Source: Paracoccaceae bacterium
GTDB taxonomy: Bacteria > Pseudomonadota > Alphaproteobacteria > Rhodobacterales > Rhodobacteraceae
Assembly (NCBI GenBank): GCA_027492585.1
Contig: JAPUEK010000059.1
Span: 1 to 64,000, forward strand
Direction: 5' to 3'
Length of the DNA: 64,000 nucleotides
Shown: piece after piece, positions 16,054 to 25,503 of the stretch
Layout: each line of letters starts with the position of its first letter
Numbering within the stretch: position 1 is the first letter of the stretch
The notes under the pieces: generated by a model
Seen by the model: the letters and a program-made list of their open reading frames with translations, nothing else
Told to the model about the DNA's origin: nothing
Database searches by the model: none
Program-made: the position numbers and the translations under genes

Positions 16054-17697
16054 TCAGACCAGTCGCTCCACCTCTTTCGCGGCGCGCACGAAATCGGCAA
16101 ACAGCGGGTGCGGGGCGAAGGGTTTCGATTTCAGCTCGGGGTGGAACTGCACGCCGATGAACCACGGGTGGTCCCTGACCTCGACGATTTCCGGCAGTTT
16201 CCCGTCCGGCGACATGCCGGAGAACAGGAGCCCGCAGCTTTCCAGCTTCTCGCGGTAGCGGATGTCCACCTCATAGCGGTGGCGATGGCGTTCCTCGATG
16301 CTGGTGGTGCCGTAAACCTGCGCGACCTTCGAGCCCTCCTTCAGCGTCGCCGAATAGGCACCAAGGCGCATGGTGCCGCCCTTGTCGTCGCCGAGCTTGC
16401 GGGCCACGACATGGTTGCCCTGCACCCATTCCTTCAGGTGGTAGACGACCGGGGTGAAGCGCTTCGCCCCCGCCTCGTGGTCGAATTCCTCGGAGCCGGC
16501 GTTCTCCACCCCGGCGAGGTTGCGCGCCGCTTCGATCACCGCCATCTGCATCCCCAGACAGATGCCGAGATAGGGGATCTTGCGGGTGCGGGCGAATTGG
16601 GCAGCCTTGATCTTGCCCTCCGTGCCGCGCTCGCCGAAGCCGCCCGGCACCAGAATGGCATGGAAGTTTTCAAGGTAGGGCGCCGGGTCTTCGCGCTCGA
16701 AGATCTCGGCGTCGATCCATTCGGCCTTGACGCGGGTGCGGTTGGCCATGCCGCCATGGGTCAGGGCCTCGGCGATGGATTTGTAGGCATCCTCAAGCTG
16801 GGTGTATTTGCCGACGATCGCCACGCGGACCACGCCTTCGGCATGGGTCAGGCGGTCCATCACATCGGTCCAGCGGTCGAGGTTGGGTTTCGGCGCGGGC
16901 GAGATGCCGAAAGCGTCGAGCACCGCCTGATCGAGGCCGGCGCGGTGATAGGCCAGCGGCGCCTCGTAGATCGTCTTCAGGTCATAGGCCGGGATCACCG
17001 CCTCTTTGCGGACGTTGCAGAAAAGGGCGATCTTCTCGCATTCCTTCTCCGGGATCGGGTGTTCGGAGCGGCAGACCAGCACATCCGGGGCAAGGCCGAT
17101 GCTTTGCAGTTCCTTGACCGAATGCTGGGTCGGCTTGGTCTTCAGCTCCCCCGAGGCGGAGAGATAGGGCAGCAGCGTCAGATGCATCAGGATCGACTGG
17201 CCGCGCGGGCGTTCGTGGATGAACTGGCGGATGGCCTCGAAGAAGGGCAGGCCCTCTATGTCGCCGACCGTGCCGCCGATCTCGCAGAGCATGAAATCCA
17301 CCTCGTCGTCGCCGATGCGGAGGAAGTCCTTGATTTCATTGGTCACATGCGGAATGACCTGGATGGTCTTGCCGAGGTAGTCACCCCGGCGCTCCTTCTC
17401 CAGCACATTGGAATAGATGCGGCCGGAGGAGATGGAATCGGTCTGACGTGCCGAAACCCCGGTGAAGCGTTCGTAGTGGCCGAGGTCGAGATCGGTCTCC
17501 GCCCCGTCATCGGTCACGAAGACCTCGCCGTGCTCGAAGGGGGACATCGTGCCGGGGTCGACGTTCAGGTAGGGATCAAGCTTGCGGAGCCGGACGGTAT
17601 AGCCGCGCGCCTGCAGCAGCGCGCCGAGAGCGGCAGAGGCAAGACCCTTCCCGAGCGAGGACACCACGCCGCCGGTGATGAAGATATAGCGTGCCAT
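16054..17697 (-). CDS. pyrG: CTP synthase
   Basis: 547 residues, full length. The synthetase domain opens with [20 protein letters not shown] and contains [20 protein letters not shown]; the C-terminal glutamine amidotransferase domain has its nucleophile cysteine in [13 protein letters not shown] and the histidine and glutamate in [11 protein letters not shown]. It converts UTP to CTP with glutamine and ATP in the cytoplasm. It is transcribed from a position downstream of secG, the usual arrangement in Rhodobacteraceae. The ATG gives the standard family start. Confidence 0.97.
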   Translation of the reverse strand: MARYIFITGGVVSSLGKGLASAALGALLQARGYTVRLRKLDPYLNVDPGTMSPFEHGEVFVTDDGAETDLDLGHYERFTGVSARQTDSISSGRIYSNVLEKERRGDYLGKTIQVIPHVTNEIKDFLRIGDDEVDFMLCEIGGTVGDIEGLPFFEAIRQFIHERPRGQSILMHLTLLPYLSASGELKTKPTQHSVKELQSIGLAPDVLVCRSEHPIPEKECEKIALFCNVRKEAVIPAYDLKTIYEAPLAYHRAGLDQAVLDAFGISPAPKPNLDRWTDVMDRLTHAEGVVRVAIVGKYTQLEDAYKSIAEALTHGGMANRTRVKAEWIDAEIFEREDPAPYLENFHAILVPGGFGERGTEGKIKAAQFARTRKIPYLGICLGMQMAVIEAARNLAGVENAGSEEFDHEAGAKRFTPVVYHLKEWVQGNHVVARKLGDDKGGTMRLGAYSATLKEGSKVAQVYGTTSIEERHRHRYEVDIRYREKLESCGLLFSGMSPDGKLPEIVEVRDHPWFIGVQFHPELKSKPFAPHPLFADFVRAAKEVERLV

Positions 17698-17845
17698 GGA
17701 GACTCCCGTGCTGGTTAAGGGGCGGCGATTCGGATCGCGGGAATCGCAGCATCACGGGAGTCGAGCTATAGCCGAGCCCCGGCCATAGCGCAACCCGACC
17801 GCAAGATGCTGTCGAGATTCCGTCAGGTCAATCAAGCGGTGGTGG

Positions 17846-18217
17846 TCAGTTTTCAGCAGCCGGCGGCGTGGCCGGAGCATCCGTTGCCGAGGGCGGCAGG
17901 AGGTCGCTGCCTTTGGGCAGGGTGCCGGTCGCCGGGGCGTCCGCCGGAGCGGAGGTCGAGGGCGTGGCGCCGATCTGGTCGGCGACGGAGCCGCTGTCGG
18001 CCGCGCGGCTGGCGAGGATGGTCAGCGTGATCGAGGTCACGATGAAGGCTGCCGCAAAGATCCAGGTGAGTTTGCCGAGCGCGGTCGCCGCCCCCCGGTT
18101 CGACATCACGCCGCCGCCGCCGCTCATCAGGCCGCCACCCTCCGACCGTTGCAGGAGCACCACGCCGATCAGGAGAAGGGCGAGGATCAGGTGGATGGTG
18201 AGGATGACGTTTTCCAT
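17846..18217 (-). CDS. secG: Preprotein translocase subunit SecG
   Basis: 123 residues: two membrane segments (ENVILTIHLILALLLIGVVL and LTWIFAAAFIVTSITLTIL) joined by the SecG loop RSEGGGLMSGGGGVMSNRGA. It assists SecYEG in protein export. The C-terminus is an Ala/Pro/Thr-rich tail of about 45 residues, typical of alphaproteobacterial SecG and not of E. coli. The start at 18217 gives the canonical N-terminus. pyrG follows on the same strand after 148 bases. Confidence 0.95.
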   Translation of the reverse strand: MENVILTIHLILALLLIGVVLLQRSEGGGLMSGGGGVMSNRGAATALGKLTWIFAAAFIVTSITLTILASRAADSGSVADQIGATPSTSAPADAPATGTLPKGSDLLPPSATDAPATPPAAEN

Positions 18218-18337
18218 GGGGCGCGTTCCAGCATCTGAGTTGCGCCTATCTAGGGGCAATGGCGTCAGGCCGCAAGGCTGTTGCGGTGCGAAGCCGGGGG
18301 GCGGGCCGGAGGCGGGGTCCCGGGAGGGGGCCGGGGA

Positions 18338-18372
18338 GCCTCCGGCGGGGATATTTGGGAAGAGAAGAAAGG
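18338..18372. repeat. Dispersed intergenic repeat, copy 1 (GGGGATATTTG family)
   Basis: This stretch begins GCCTCCGGCGGGGATATTTG and ends in GAAGAGAAGAAAGG. It is nearly identical to 18840-18874, in the same orientation, and the two copies flank the VOC gene. Related copies lie at 25364-25478, 42083-42152 and 44604-44636. Confidence 0.75.
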
Positions 18373-18395
18373 CTTTCCGTTTCGGACGGAGGGGC

Positions 18396-18809
18396 TCAGT
18401 CCGGGGTGTCGCTGACCAGGGTTCCGCTGGCCGGGGTTTCGCAGACGGCGGAAAGCTTGTTGCCGTCCGGGTCGCGCAGATAGCAGGCGTAGAAATGCGG
18501 CCCATGGGGGCGCAGGCCGGGCTTGCCCTCGTCCGTGCCGCCATGGGCGAGGCCTGCGGCATGGAAGGCGTCCACCGCGGCGCGGGTGGCCGCGGTGAAG
18601 GCGGGCATGGAGCCGTTGCCGACCGTGGCGGGTCTGCCGTCGAAGGGGGCGGTGACCCAGAGGCGGCAGCGGCTGTCATCGGGCGCGCCGTAGCCGACCT
18701 CGTCCTTTTCGGTGGCGCGGCGGGCGAGGCCCAGCGGGGCGAGGGCGGCATCGTAGAAGCGGGCGGCGGCGGCGAGGTCGTTGGTGCCGAGGGTGATGTA
18801 GAGGAACAT
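18396..18809 (-). CDS. VOC-superfamily (glyoxalase/bleomycin-resistance fold) protein
   Basis: 137 residues with two beta-alpha-beta-beta-beta modules: FLYITLGTNDLAAAARFYDA at the start and FYACYLRDPDGNKLSAVCE near the end. The metal-ligand glutamate usual at the end of the second module is E in AVCE. Such proteins are small metal enzymes or resistance proteins of many functions; no substrate is suggested here. The gene is flanked by two nearly identical copies of the GGGGATATTTG repeat, which marks it as a possible inserted cassette. Confidence 0.8.
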   Translation of the reverse strand: MFLYITLGTNDLAAAARFYDAALAPLGLARRATEKDEVGYGAPDDSRCRLWVTAPFDGRPATVGNGSMPAFTAATRAAVDAFHAAGLAHGGTDEGKPGLRPHGPHFYACYLRDPDGNKLSAVCETPASGTLVSDTPD

Positions 18810-18839
18810 GGGAGCCTTCGGTGCTCGGGGCGGCCGGGG

Positions 18840-18874
18840 GCCTCCGGCGGGGATATTTTGGAAGAGAAGAAGGG
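18840..18874. repeat. Dispersed intergenic repeat, copy 2 (GGGGATATTTG family)
   Basis: It opens with GCCTCCGGCGGGGATATTTT and ends GAAGAGAAGAAGGG, differing from the copy at 18338-18372 at only a few positions. It lies upstream of the VOC gene and just after the end of the DUF6524 gene. Confidence 0.75.
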
Positions 18875-18879
18875 ATGGG

Positions 18880-19275
18880 TCAGACTTCGGTTTCGTCCAC
18901 CGTGGCCTGGCCGGAGAGGCGCTGGCGCAGGATGCTCCAGGAGAGGCCGGTGCCGAGGATGAGTGAAAGCGCGAGGAGGCCGAGCCACAGGTTCAGCGAC
19001 GGGTTCGTCAGGGTGAGAAGGCCGTAGTCGATCCCGACCCAGATCAGCGCCGCCGTGATCGCCGCGACAAGAAGGATGCCGAAGGCGCCGATGGAGCGCA
19101 GGGTGGCGCCGATATAGACGAGGTAGCCCACCCCGAGCAGGAGCCCGAGGAGCAGGGTCAGCGGCATCTGGGTGGACCAGTTCGCCTCGGCCCAGCGGAC
19201 GAAGTTCCACGGCGTCGGATTGTAGGTGAGCGAGAGGAGCAGGAAGGCCCCGAGCCAGCGCAGAAGAATACCCAT
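18880..19275 (-). CDS. DUF6524-like integral membrane protein
   Basis: 131 residues with four predicted membrane segments, including [19 protein letters not shown] and [20 protein letters not shown], and a conserved N-terminal segment with [18 protein letters not shown] recognise this as a small conserved proteobacterial membrane family without known function. Its C-terminal tail is short and acidic. It is divergent from purA, with 147 bases between starts. Confidence 0.75.
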   Translation of the reverse strand: MGILLRWLGAFLLLSLTYNPTPWNFVRWAEANWSTQMPLTLLLGLLLGVGYLVYIGATLRSIGAFGILLVAAITAALIWVGIDYGLLTLTNPSLNLWLGLLALSLILGTGLSWSILRQRLSGQATVDETEV

Positions 19276-19422
19276 GACCGTTCCCTTGCCGTGAGGCCCT
19301 CTTGGTGGCGGAGTTGCGGCAAGCTGTCCAGCGATCCGTGGAGAACGCGCGCATTTTGCGGTGGCCTTGGGCGGCGCGGGCCGCTAAAGGTCAGTCGGTT
19401 TTTCCAGATGCAAGGATATGCC

Positions 19423-20715
19423 ATGGCCAATGTCGTCGTTGTCGGCGCCCAATGGGGTGACGAGGGTAAGGGGAAGATCGTCGACTGGCTCTCCGAGCGG
19501 GCCGATGTGATCGCCCGCTTTCAGGGCGGCCACAATGCCGGGCATACGCTCGTCATCGACGGCAAGGTCTACAAGCTGAGCCTGCTGCCCTCGGGGATCG
19601 TGCGCGGCGGCAAGCTGAGCGTGATCGGCAATGGCGTGGTTCTTGACCCCTGGCATCTGGTGAGCGAGATCGAAAAGCTGCGCGGGCAGGGGGTGGATAT
19701 CTCTCCGCAGAATCTGCTGGTGGCGGAAAACGCCCCGCTGATCCTGCCGCTGCATGGCGAGCTGGACCGGGCGCGCGAAGGCTCGGTCGGGGTGGCGAAG
19801 ATCGGCACAACCGGGCGCGGCATCGGTCCGGCCTATGAGGACAAGGTGGGGCGTCGCGCGATCCGGGTGGCGGATCTGGCCGATGCGGCGACGCTGGAAC
19901 TGCGGGTGGACCGGCTTCTGGCCCATCACGACGCGCTGCGCCGTGGGCTCGGGATGGAGCCGGTGGACCGGGCGGCGCTTCTGGCGCTGCTGCGCGAGAT
20001 CGCGCCGCAGGTGCTGCCCTATGCGGCGCCGGTCTGGAAGGTGATGACGGAGACACGGCGGGCCGGCAAGCGCATCCTGTTCGAGGGGGCGCAGGGCGCG
20101 CTTCTGGACATCGACTTCGGCACCTATCCCTATGTCACCTCCTCCAACGTGATCGCGGGGCAGGCGGCGACCGGGGTGGGGCTCGGCCCGACGGCGATCG
20201 ACTTCGTTCTGGGCATCGTCAAGGCCTATACCACCCGCGTCGGCGAAGGTCCCTTCCCGGCGGAGCTGAAGGATGCCGATGGCGAGCGGCTGGGAGAGCG
20301 CGGCCATGAATTCGGCACCGTCACCGGGCGCAAGCGCCGCTGCGGCTGGTTCGATGCGGTTCTGGTGCGCCAGACCTGCGCCACCTCGGGCGTCTCGGGC
20401 ATCGCGCTGACCAAGCTCGACGTGCTCGACGGCTTCAAGGTGCTGAAGATCTGCGTCGGCTATGAGCTGGACGGCCAGCGGATCGACCATCTGCCGACCG
20501 CCGCCGATGCCCAGGCGCGCTGCACCCCCGTCTACGAGGAGATGGAGGGCTGGAGCGACTCCACCGCCGGGGCGCGGTCCTGGGCCGATCTGCCCGGTGC
20601 GGCGATCAAATATGTGCGCCGGATCGAGGAGCTGATCCAATGCCCGGTGGCGCTGCTGTCCACCAGCCCGGAGCGGGACGACACGATCCTCGTCACCGAT
20701 CCCTTCGCGGATTGA
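19423..20715 (+). CDS. purA: Adenylosuccinate synthetase
   Basis: 430 residues, full length. The family start [20 protein letters not shown] carries the GTP-binding loop, followed by GHNAGHTLV and the [17 protein letters not shown] region; the C-terminal [19 protein letters not shown] and [11 protein letters not shown] are also clear. It makes adenylosuccinate from IMP and aspartate. ATG 19423 is preferred over an upstream in-frame start because AAGGA lies just upstream and the catalytic motif then begins at residue 9. Confidence 0.97.
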   Translation: MANVVVVGAQWGDEGKGKIVDWLSERADVIARFQGGHNAGHTLVIDGKVYKLSLLPSGIVRGGKLSVIGNGVVLDPWHLVSEIEKLRGQGVDISPQNLLVAENAPLILPLHGELDRAREGSVGVAKIGTTGRGIGPAYEDKVGRRAIRVADLADAATLELRVDRLLAHHDALRRGLGMEPVDRAALLALLREIAPQVLPYAAPVWKVMTETRRAGKRILFEGAQGALLDIDFGTYPYVTSSNVIAGQAATGVGLGPTAIDFVLGIVKAYTTRVGEGPFPAELKDADGERLGERGHEFGTVTGRKRRCGWFDAVLVRQTCATSGVSGIALTKLDVLDGFKVLKICVGYELDGQRIDHLPTAADAQARCTPVYEEMEGWSDSTAGARSWADLPGAAIKYVRRIEELIQCPVALLSTSPERDDTILVTDPFAD

Positions 20716-20719
20716 GCCG

Positions 20720-20947
20720 ATGGCCGTCTCCTACAGGGCGCGCAAGCGGCTGGCGCTGCTGATCCTCATGGTCGGCCTGCCGCTTTACATCGTCGTGGCG
20801 GTCACCGTGGTGGGCTGGCTCGACCGGCCGCCGATCTGGGCGGAGCTTCTGGTCTATGTCGCGCTCGGCGTGGTCTGGGCGCTGCCCTTCAAGGCGGTCT
20901 TCAAGGGCATCGGCCAACCGGACCCCGAGGCCCCGCGCGAACCCTGA
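20720..20947 (+). CDS. DUF2842 family small membrane protein
   Basis: 75 residues with two membrane helices (ALLILMVGLPLYIVVAVTVV and AELLVYVALGVVWALPFKAV) and the short tail KGIGQPDPEAP. The family is conserved in alphaproteobacteria and has no known function. It starts four bases after the purA stop, so it is almost surely co-transcribed with purA. Confidence 0.88.
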   Translation: MAVSYRARKRLALLILMVGLPLYIVVAVTVVGWLDRPPIWAELLVYVALGVVWALPFKAVFKGIGQPDPEAPREP

Positions 20948-20999
20948 TCGGGAAAGGCCTGCGCCGTGACGCCTTCTTGCGATTGGGCGGAAAGCTCGA

Positions 21000-21027
21000 C
21001 GGGCGGGCTCCTTTCGGAACCCGCCCG
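21000..21027. terminator. Hairpin after the purA-DUF2842 unit
   Basis: CGGGCGGG pairs with CCCGCCCG around a 12-base loop in the gap between two convergent genes. A second small dyad, CGGTCTG with CAGACCG, follows at 21033-21057. Both could serve as terminators for either strand; no T-run is seen. Confidence 0.45.
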
Positions 21028-21071
21028 GAGATCGGTCTGAGTGGCAGCCACAGACCGGAAACGTCGGTCTG

Positions 21072-23531
21072 TCAGCCCGAGATGCGCTTGGCTTCGGCCA
21101 GATAGGGTGAGCGGTCGGTCAGCGCGAACTGCCCGCGTTGCAGCTTGGTGATGCGGCCCTGACGCAGCAGGGTGCCGAAGCTGCGGAGGCAATCCTCGCG
21201 GCTGAGGCCCGAGCCGCCCGGCACGGTGCTGATCTGGCGCAGCAGCAGCGGGCGCGAGAATTCCGGGCGCTGCAGGACTTCGGCGCAATAGACGGCAGCC
21301 GCTTCGAGCAGGTCCGGCAGGCGGGTGGCGCCGAGGCGGTCGGCGAAATCCTCAAAGCCCTGCGCGTCGGAAAAGAGGTTCATCGCCTCTTCCGCAGTCA
21401 GATCCGTATCTTCCTCGTCCTGCGCTTCGGCGACTTGCGGTTGCAGCGCGAGGCTGGATGCGACGCGGCGCGGCCGCACCGGCACGACGGGACTGGCAGG
21501 CGCGGCTTGCGCCGCCTCTGCCGTCGGAGCCGCGGCAGGAACGGCCACGGGACGCGGGCGGTCGATGCGCTGCTCGGACACAAGAACCAGCGGCGAGGGG
21601 CGTTCGGCGTTTTCGCCTGCGCTCCCGGATTGCGGGCGGCGCGGGCGCACCACGCGGTCCAGGTCCTCACGATAGGGGTCCATGCGCTGCGCGCCGGTCG
21701 GATCGGCCCCTTCGCCGCGAAGCTGGCGTTCGGCCACGGTGGCGGCGACGGCGGCTTTCAGATGGGCGATGGCCGAGTGGCGGCGGCGCGAATCCTCGCC
21801 ATCCATCGCCGAATTTGTCCGGGCGATCAGGCGGGAGACGGCATCTTCGTCATGGCCGGGGTCGCGGAGTTCGGCGTGGAATTCGGCAGGGATCTCCGGT
21901 GCGGCCGCTTCGGTTTCGGCAGCGAGGAGCGCTTCCGGGGCTTCCTCTTCCAGACCGGCCAGCGTTTCGGCGCGCGGGGCGGCGTCGGCTTCCGGGGCCA
22001 GCTCGGCCTCAAGCTCGGCGAGTTCCGCTTGCAGGGCGGCTTCGGCTTCGGGCGTCAGCAGGCTGCGGATTTCGGCTTTCTGATCGGCAGGCTCGATCAC
22101 GGCGGCCGGTTTCGCTTCGGCCCTGACTTCGGCTTCCTTGGCTGGATCGGCGCGGCGGATGCGGATCACACGGGCGCGGGCGCGCTGCAGCTTTTCCGAA
22201 GCCGCCGGCTCGCGGGCTTCCTCAGGAGCAGCTTCGGGGGTCGCGTCCGTCGCAGGTTCGGCTATGGCCTCAACCGCAGCGGCCGCCTCTTTCAACACGT
22301 CTTCAACCGGCGCTTCCGGCCTGGCCGGGAGGGGCTGAACGGAGTCTTCAATCAGTTCTTCCGCTTCGTCTTCGGGGTCGATCAGGGCGCCGAGGCTGGC
22401 GAGAAGCGCATCATCCGATGCGAGACCGGCTTCGGTCCGGGGTGCTGCCGCAGGTTCCGCGGCGACGGCAGGCGCCACGAAATCCGCGTCCTCTTCGACG
22501 GCTTCGGCAATGCCGTCTTCCGGCAGCGGATCGTTGAGAGCCGCAAGGAAGGCTTCACCGTCAAGGAAATCGTCGTTGAACTCTTCCGCTTCGAAGACGG
22601 ATTCGGGCGCGCTTTCGGCGGCAGGCTCTTCCTCGAAGGCTTCGGCGCCAAAGGTTTCCTCGACCAGATCGGCCGGGTCCGACAGACCGTCGAGCAGGGC
22701 GAGGTTGGCAAGATCCTCCGCCTCGGCGGTGGTCTCGGCAGGCTCATCCGCAGCGGGAGCCGCCGGCTCCCCGGCCATATCGCTGCCCAGCACGAAGTCA
22801 TCGTCGAAATCGGAAACCGGCTCAAGGTCCTCGAAAGCTTCCTCGGCACGGTAGCGGACGCCGGGGGCGGGCGCCGCCTCGGTCTGGGCGGCAATGGCGG
22901 CGAGGATATCCTCGGCCTCATCGGCGACCGGCAGATCGGGCGTTTCATGAAGGGCCTCGGCCGCAGCAGGGGCCTCCACGAGGGGAGCCGCCTCAATCGC
23001 CGGTGTTTCGGCGGCGACCTCCACCGGGGCTGCCGCGCCGATCCCGGCGGCCACAGATGCCTCCGCCGGCGCAACCTCCTGCGCGGCGCGCAGACGCTGG
23101 AGCTTGGCGACAGCACTTTCGGCGGCAGGCGCGGCTTCGAGCAGCGCGGGGCGGGGCGCATCCGCCGGCTGAGCGGGAACGGCGATCACGGGAGCGGGGC
23201 GCGCCGATTGCTCCGCCGCGACGGGCGCAGGCGCCGCGATCTCCGGTGCGGCAAGTGCGGTTTCGCCGGCAGCGTCCTCGGCGGCGCGCAGGATCACGCC
23301 ATTGTCCTGGATCTTCGCTTCGACCCGGCGGTGAATTTCACGTTCGGCGATCCGGTGCAGCATGGCGGCATCCGGGGTCGGTGGTTCCGCCCCGAAATAG
23401 CGATCCTCGGCCGCCAGATCGCGGAAATATTCCGCAATCGCCCGCATCGTGTTGAAGGGATCGTCAAACCCCTCCAGGGTGCAGGAGAAGGTGCCGTAGG
23501 AAACCGTTAGAATTTTACTCGCACCGGTCAT
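21072..23531 (-). CDS. Large acidic Ala/Glu-rich protein of unknown function
   Basis: 819 residues. A conserved-looking N-terminal part of about 70 residues (ILTVSYGTFSCTLEGFDDPF, then AIAEYFRDLAAEDRYFGAEP) is followed by roughly 600 residues rich in Ala, Glu, Asp and Pro, probably disordered. The C-terminal 100 residues are again folded, with LPDLLEAAAVYCAEVLQRPE and a winged-helix-like end (REDCLRSFGTLLRQGRITKL). I do not recognise a named family, although the N-terminus looks like a protein conserved in Rhodobacteraceae. AAGG lies about ten bases before ATG 23531; an in-frame ATG at 23579 is possible. It has no signal peptide. Codon bias fits its neighbours. Confidence 0.8.
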   Translation of the reverse strand: MTGASKILTVSYGTFSCTLEGFDDPFNTMRAIAEYFRDLAAEDRYFGAEPPTPDAAMLHRIAEREIHRRVEAKIQDNGVILRAAEDAAGETALAAPEIAAPAPVAAEQSARPAPVIAVPAQPADAPRPALLEAAPAAESAVAKLQRLRAAQEVAPAEASVAAGIGAAAPVEVAAETPAIEAAPLVEAPAAAEALHETPDLPVADEAEDILAAIAAQTEAAPAPGVRYRAEEAFEDLEPVSDFDDDFVLGSDMAGEPAAPAADEPAETTAEAEDLANLALLDGLSDPADLVEETFGAEAFEEEPAAESAPESVFEAEEFNDDFLDGEAFLAALNDPLPEDGIAEAVEEDADFVAPAVAAEPAAAPRTEAGLASDDALLASLGALIDPEDEAEELIEDSVQPLPARPEAPVEDVLKEAAAAVEAIAEPATDATPEAAPEEAREPAASEKLQRARARVIRIRRADPAKEAEVRAEAKPAAVIEPADQKAEIRSLLTPEAEAALQAELAELEAELAPEADAAPRAETLAGLEEEAPEALLAAETEAAAPEIPAEFHAELRDPGHDEDAVSRLIARTNSAMDGEDSRRRHSAIAHLKAAVAATVAERQLRGEGADPTGAQRMDPYREDLDRVVRPRRPQSGSAGENAERPSPLVLVSEQRIDRPRPVAVPAAAPTAEAAQAAPASPVVPVRPRRVASSLALQPQVAEAQDEEDTDLTAEEAMNLFSDAQGFEDFADRLGATRLPDLLEAAAVYCAEVLQRPEFSRPLLLRQISTVPGGSGLSREDCLRSFGTLLRQGRITKLQRGQFALTDRSPYLAEAKRISG

Positions 23532-23624
23532 CGGATGCTCGCCTTCTGCAAACTCGTTGCGGTCAATCTCGCCGGTCATCTGTTCGGTTCCATGGACAGA
23601 TGAGGGTAATTTGAAGGATTGATT

Positions 23625-24335
23625 GTGGCCCCGGAACCGGCTCTTTGCCGCAATTGGATGAACAGTATCGGCATGAATCAGGTGATTGTCCAATCCCGAG
23701 AGGGTGTGGTTCTGGCTGGCGGCGGGCCTTTCGGGGCGGCTCTGCTGGCGCGGGCGCGCGGGTTTGCCCCAAGAATCGTGGCGGCGGACGGGGGGGCGGA
23801 CCGGCTTTTGCGCCTCGGGGTGGAGCCGGAAGCGGTGATCGGGGATTTCGATTCGATTACGGCAGAGGCGCAGGCGCGGCTGAAGGGGCGGTTGTTTCCG
23901 ATTGCGGAACAGGCGACGACGGATTTCGACAAGGCCCTGCGCTCGGTCAGCGCGCCCTTCGTGCTCGGGATCGGCTTTTCGGGGGCGCGGGTCGATCACG
24001 GGCTGGCGGTGCTGAACACGCTTCTGCGCCATGAGGACCGGCGTTGCCTGATCCTGTCGCCGCAGGATGTGACCTTCCTCGCCCCGCCGGAGATGGAGAT
24101 GGACCTGCCCCCCGGCACGCGGCTGTCGCTCTTTCCGATGCGTCCGGTGGCGGGGGAAAGCGAGGGGCTGCGCTGGCCGATCGGGGGCATCCGTTTCGCC
24201 CCGGACGGCGCGATCGGCACCTCCAACGAGACCTCCGCCCGCCGGGTGCGGCTGCGCTTCGATGCGCCGGGGATGCTGGTGATCCTGCCGCTTACACGGC
24301 TTCGGGCAGCTTTGGCCGGGCTGCGGCTGCTGTGA
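23625..24335 (+). CDS. thiN: Thiamine pyrophosphokinase
   Basis: About 236 residues from the GTG chosen here. The family motifs are all present: VAADGGADRLLRLG, VIGDFDSITAEA and the QATTDFDKALR segment, with SGARVDHGLAVLNTLLRH after it. The enzyme transfers pyrophosphate from ATP to thiamine, giving ThDP, the cofactor needed by the E1 enzymes at 2.8-4.8 kb. Start choice is uncertain: GTG 23625 has GAAGGA six bases upstream, while ATGs at 23658 and 23673 fit family length better but lack a ribosome site. The gene ends 44 bases inside the convergent DMT transporter gene. Confidence 0.88.
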   Translation: MAPEPALCRNWMNSIGMNQVIVQSREGVVLAGGGPFGAALLARARGFAPRIVAADGGADRLLRLGVEPEAVIGDFDSITAEAQARLKGRLFPIAEQATTDFDKALRSVSAPFVLGIGFSGARVDHGLAVLNTLLRHEDRRCLILSPQDVTFLAPPEMEMDLPPGTRLSLFPMRPVAGESEGLRWPIGGIRFAPDGAIGTSNETSARRVRLRFDAPGMLVILPLTRLRAALAGLRLL

Positions 24336-25212
24336 GCCGCTCCCGCTGGATGATGTAGAGCCCGGAGGCCACGATCACCGCGATGCCGATCCAGGTCATC
24401 CAGTTCGGGAAATCGCCGAAGACCGCATAGCCGAGCGCCACCGCCGTCACGATCTCCAGGTAATGGATCGGGGCGAGGGTGGAGGCGGGGGCGTATTTCA
24501 GCGCCACCGTCATGCACATATGCGAGGCGGCGGCCCAGAAGCCGACCCCGAAGAGCCAGAGCCAGGCCAGCCCCTCCGGCATCACCGGATCGAGCGTGGC
24601 GATGCCGCTGCCCTCGGCGAGCCAGAGGATCGGCAGGCAGATCACCATGCCGAAAAGCGAGGTATGAAGCTGCTGCGTCACCGGATGAAGGTGCGCGGCG
24701 ACCGCGCGGGTCAGCAGCATGTAGAAGGCGAAGGCAAAGGCCGAGCCGAGCGGGAAGAGCGCCACCAGCCCGAAAGCGGCGAGCGAGGGCTGGATCACCA
24801 GAAGCGAGCCGCAGAAGCCGATGATCGAAGCGATGATCCGCCGGGGTCCGATTTCGTCTCCGAAGATCAGATGGCCGAGGATCAGCAGGATGAAAGGCTC
24901 CACGAAGACGATGGCAAGCGCATCGGCAATGGGCATGACGCTGACCCCGGCGACGAAACCGTAGGTGGAAAGGATGAGGCAGACGGCCCGCGCCAGCACC
25001 AGCCCGGAAATGCGCCGGTTCATCGCCAGCGGCAGGCGCATCAGCAGCGCGATCGGCAGCATCAGCAGACCCTGCACCAGAAACCGCGCCCCGGTGATCT
25101 GGCCGACGGGAATGGTGGCCGTGGCAAGCTTCGAAGCGGTGTCGAGAAGCGGCGCCAGCACGCAGAAGGCGAGCATGAGGGCGATGCCCGTGAGGGTACG
25201 ATCCGTTGTCAT
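24292..25212 (-). CDS. DMT-superfamily (EamA) transporter
   Basis: 306 residues with ten predicted membrane helices in two EamA repeats, typified by ILSTYGFVAGVSVMPIADAL and LAPIHYLEIVTAVALGYAVF. These inner-membrane carriers move metabolites such as amino acids, often outward. The substrate is unknown. Its 3' end overlaps the convergent thiamine pyrophosphokinase gene by 44 bases. The C-terminal tail is basic (YIIQRERLTAAAARPK). Confidence 0.88.
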   Translation of the reverse strand: MTTDRTLTGIALMLAFCVLAPLLDTASKLATATIPVGQITGARFLVQGLLMLPIALLMRLPLAMNRRISGLVLARAVCLILSTYGFVAGVSVMPIADALAIVFVEPFILLILGHLIFGDEIGPRRIIASIIGFCGSLLVIQPSLAAFGLVALFPLGSAFAFAFYMLLTRAVAAHLHPVTQQLHTSLFGMVICLPILWLAEGSGIATLDPVMPEGLAWLWLFGVGFWAAASHMCMTVALKYAPASTLAPIHYLEIVTAVALGYAVFGDFPNWMTWIGIAVIVASGLYIIQRERLTAAAARPKLPEAV

Positions 25213-25363
25213 GGTTCCGGGCTATCGGCTGGAATCCTGCGCGTCGAGCCTGATTGCGACCTGATGCGGCGGGAGCGACAGAAGGAGAGCGGCCGTCTCC
25301 CCCATCGAGGGGGAGACGGCCGCCTTGGCGCCTCCTGCCGACGGCACCGCCCGCGGCGGCGTC

Positions 25364-25478
25364 GAACGCTCCGCGGGGGATATTTGCACACAGGGGATGA
25401 GGAGAGGAGGAACAGGAGGCAAGGGAACGCTCAGGCCCTGGCCATCCTTTGTGTTCAAATATCCCCCGCGGAGCGTTC
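25364..25478. repeat. Long inverted pair of GGGGATATTTG-family repeats
   Basis: CGCTCCGCGGGGGATATTTG at 25367-25386 is repeated in perfect inverted form at 25456-25475. Allowing one mismatch the arms extend to 28 bases (25364-25391 and 25451-25478) around 59 bases. The pair fills the gap downstream of gcdH and upstream of the DMT gene. Transcribed, it would make a very stable stem. Confidence 0.8.
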
Positions 25479-25503
25479 CGCAGGGGCAGCCGGCGCGCCG
25501 GGT

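Noticed and set aside
21138-23510. 790-codon frame on the plus strand opposite the acidic protein
   Set aside because: Its Arg/Gly-rich composition is what the reverse strand of an Ala/Glu-rich gene gives; no domain is seen.
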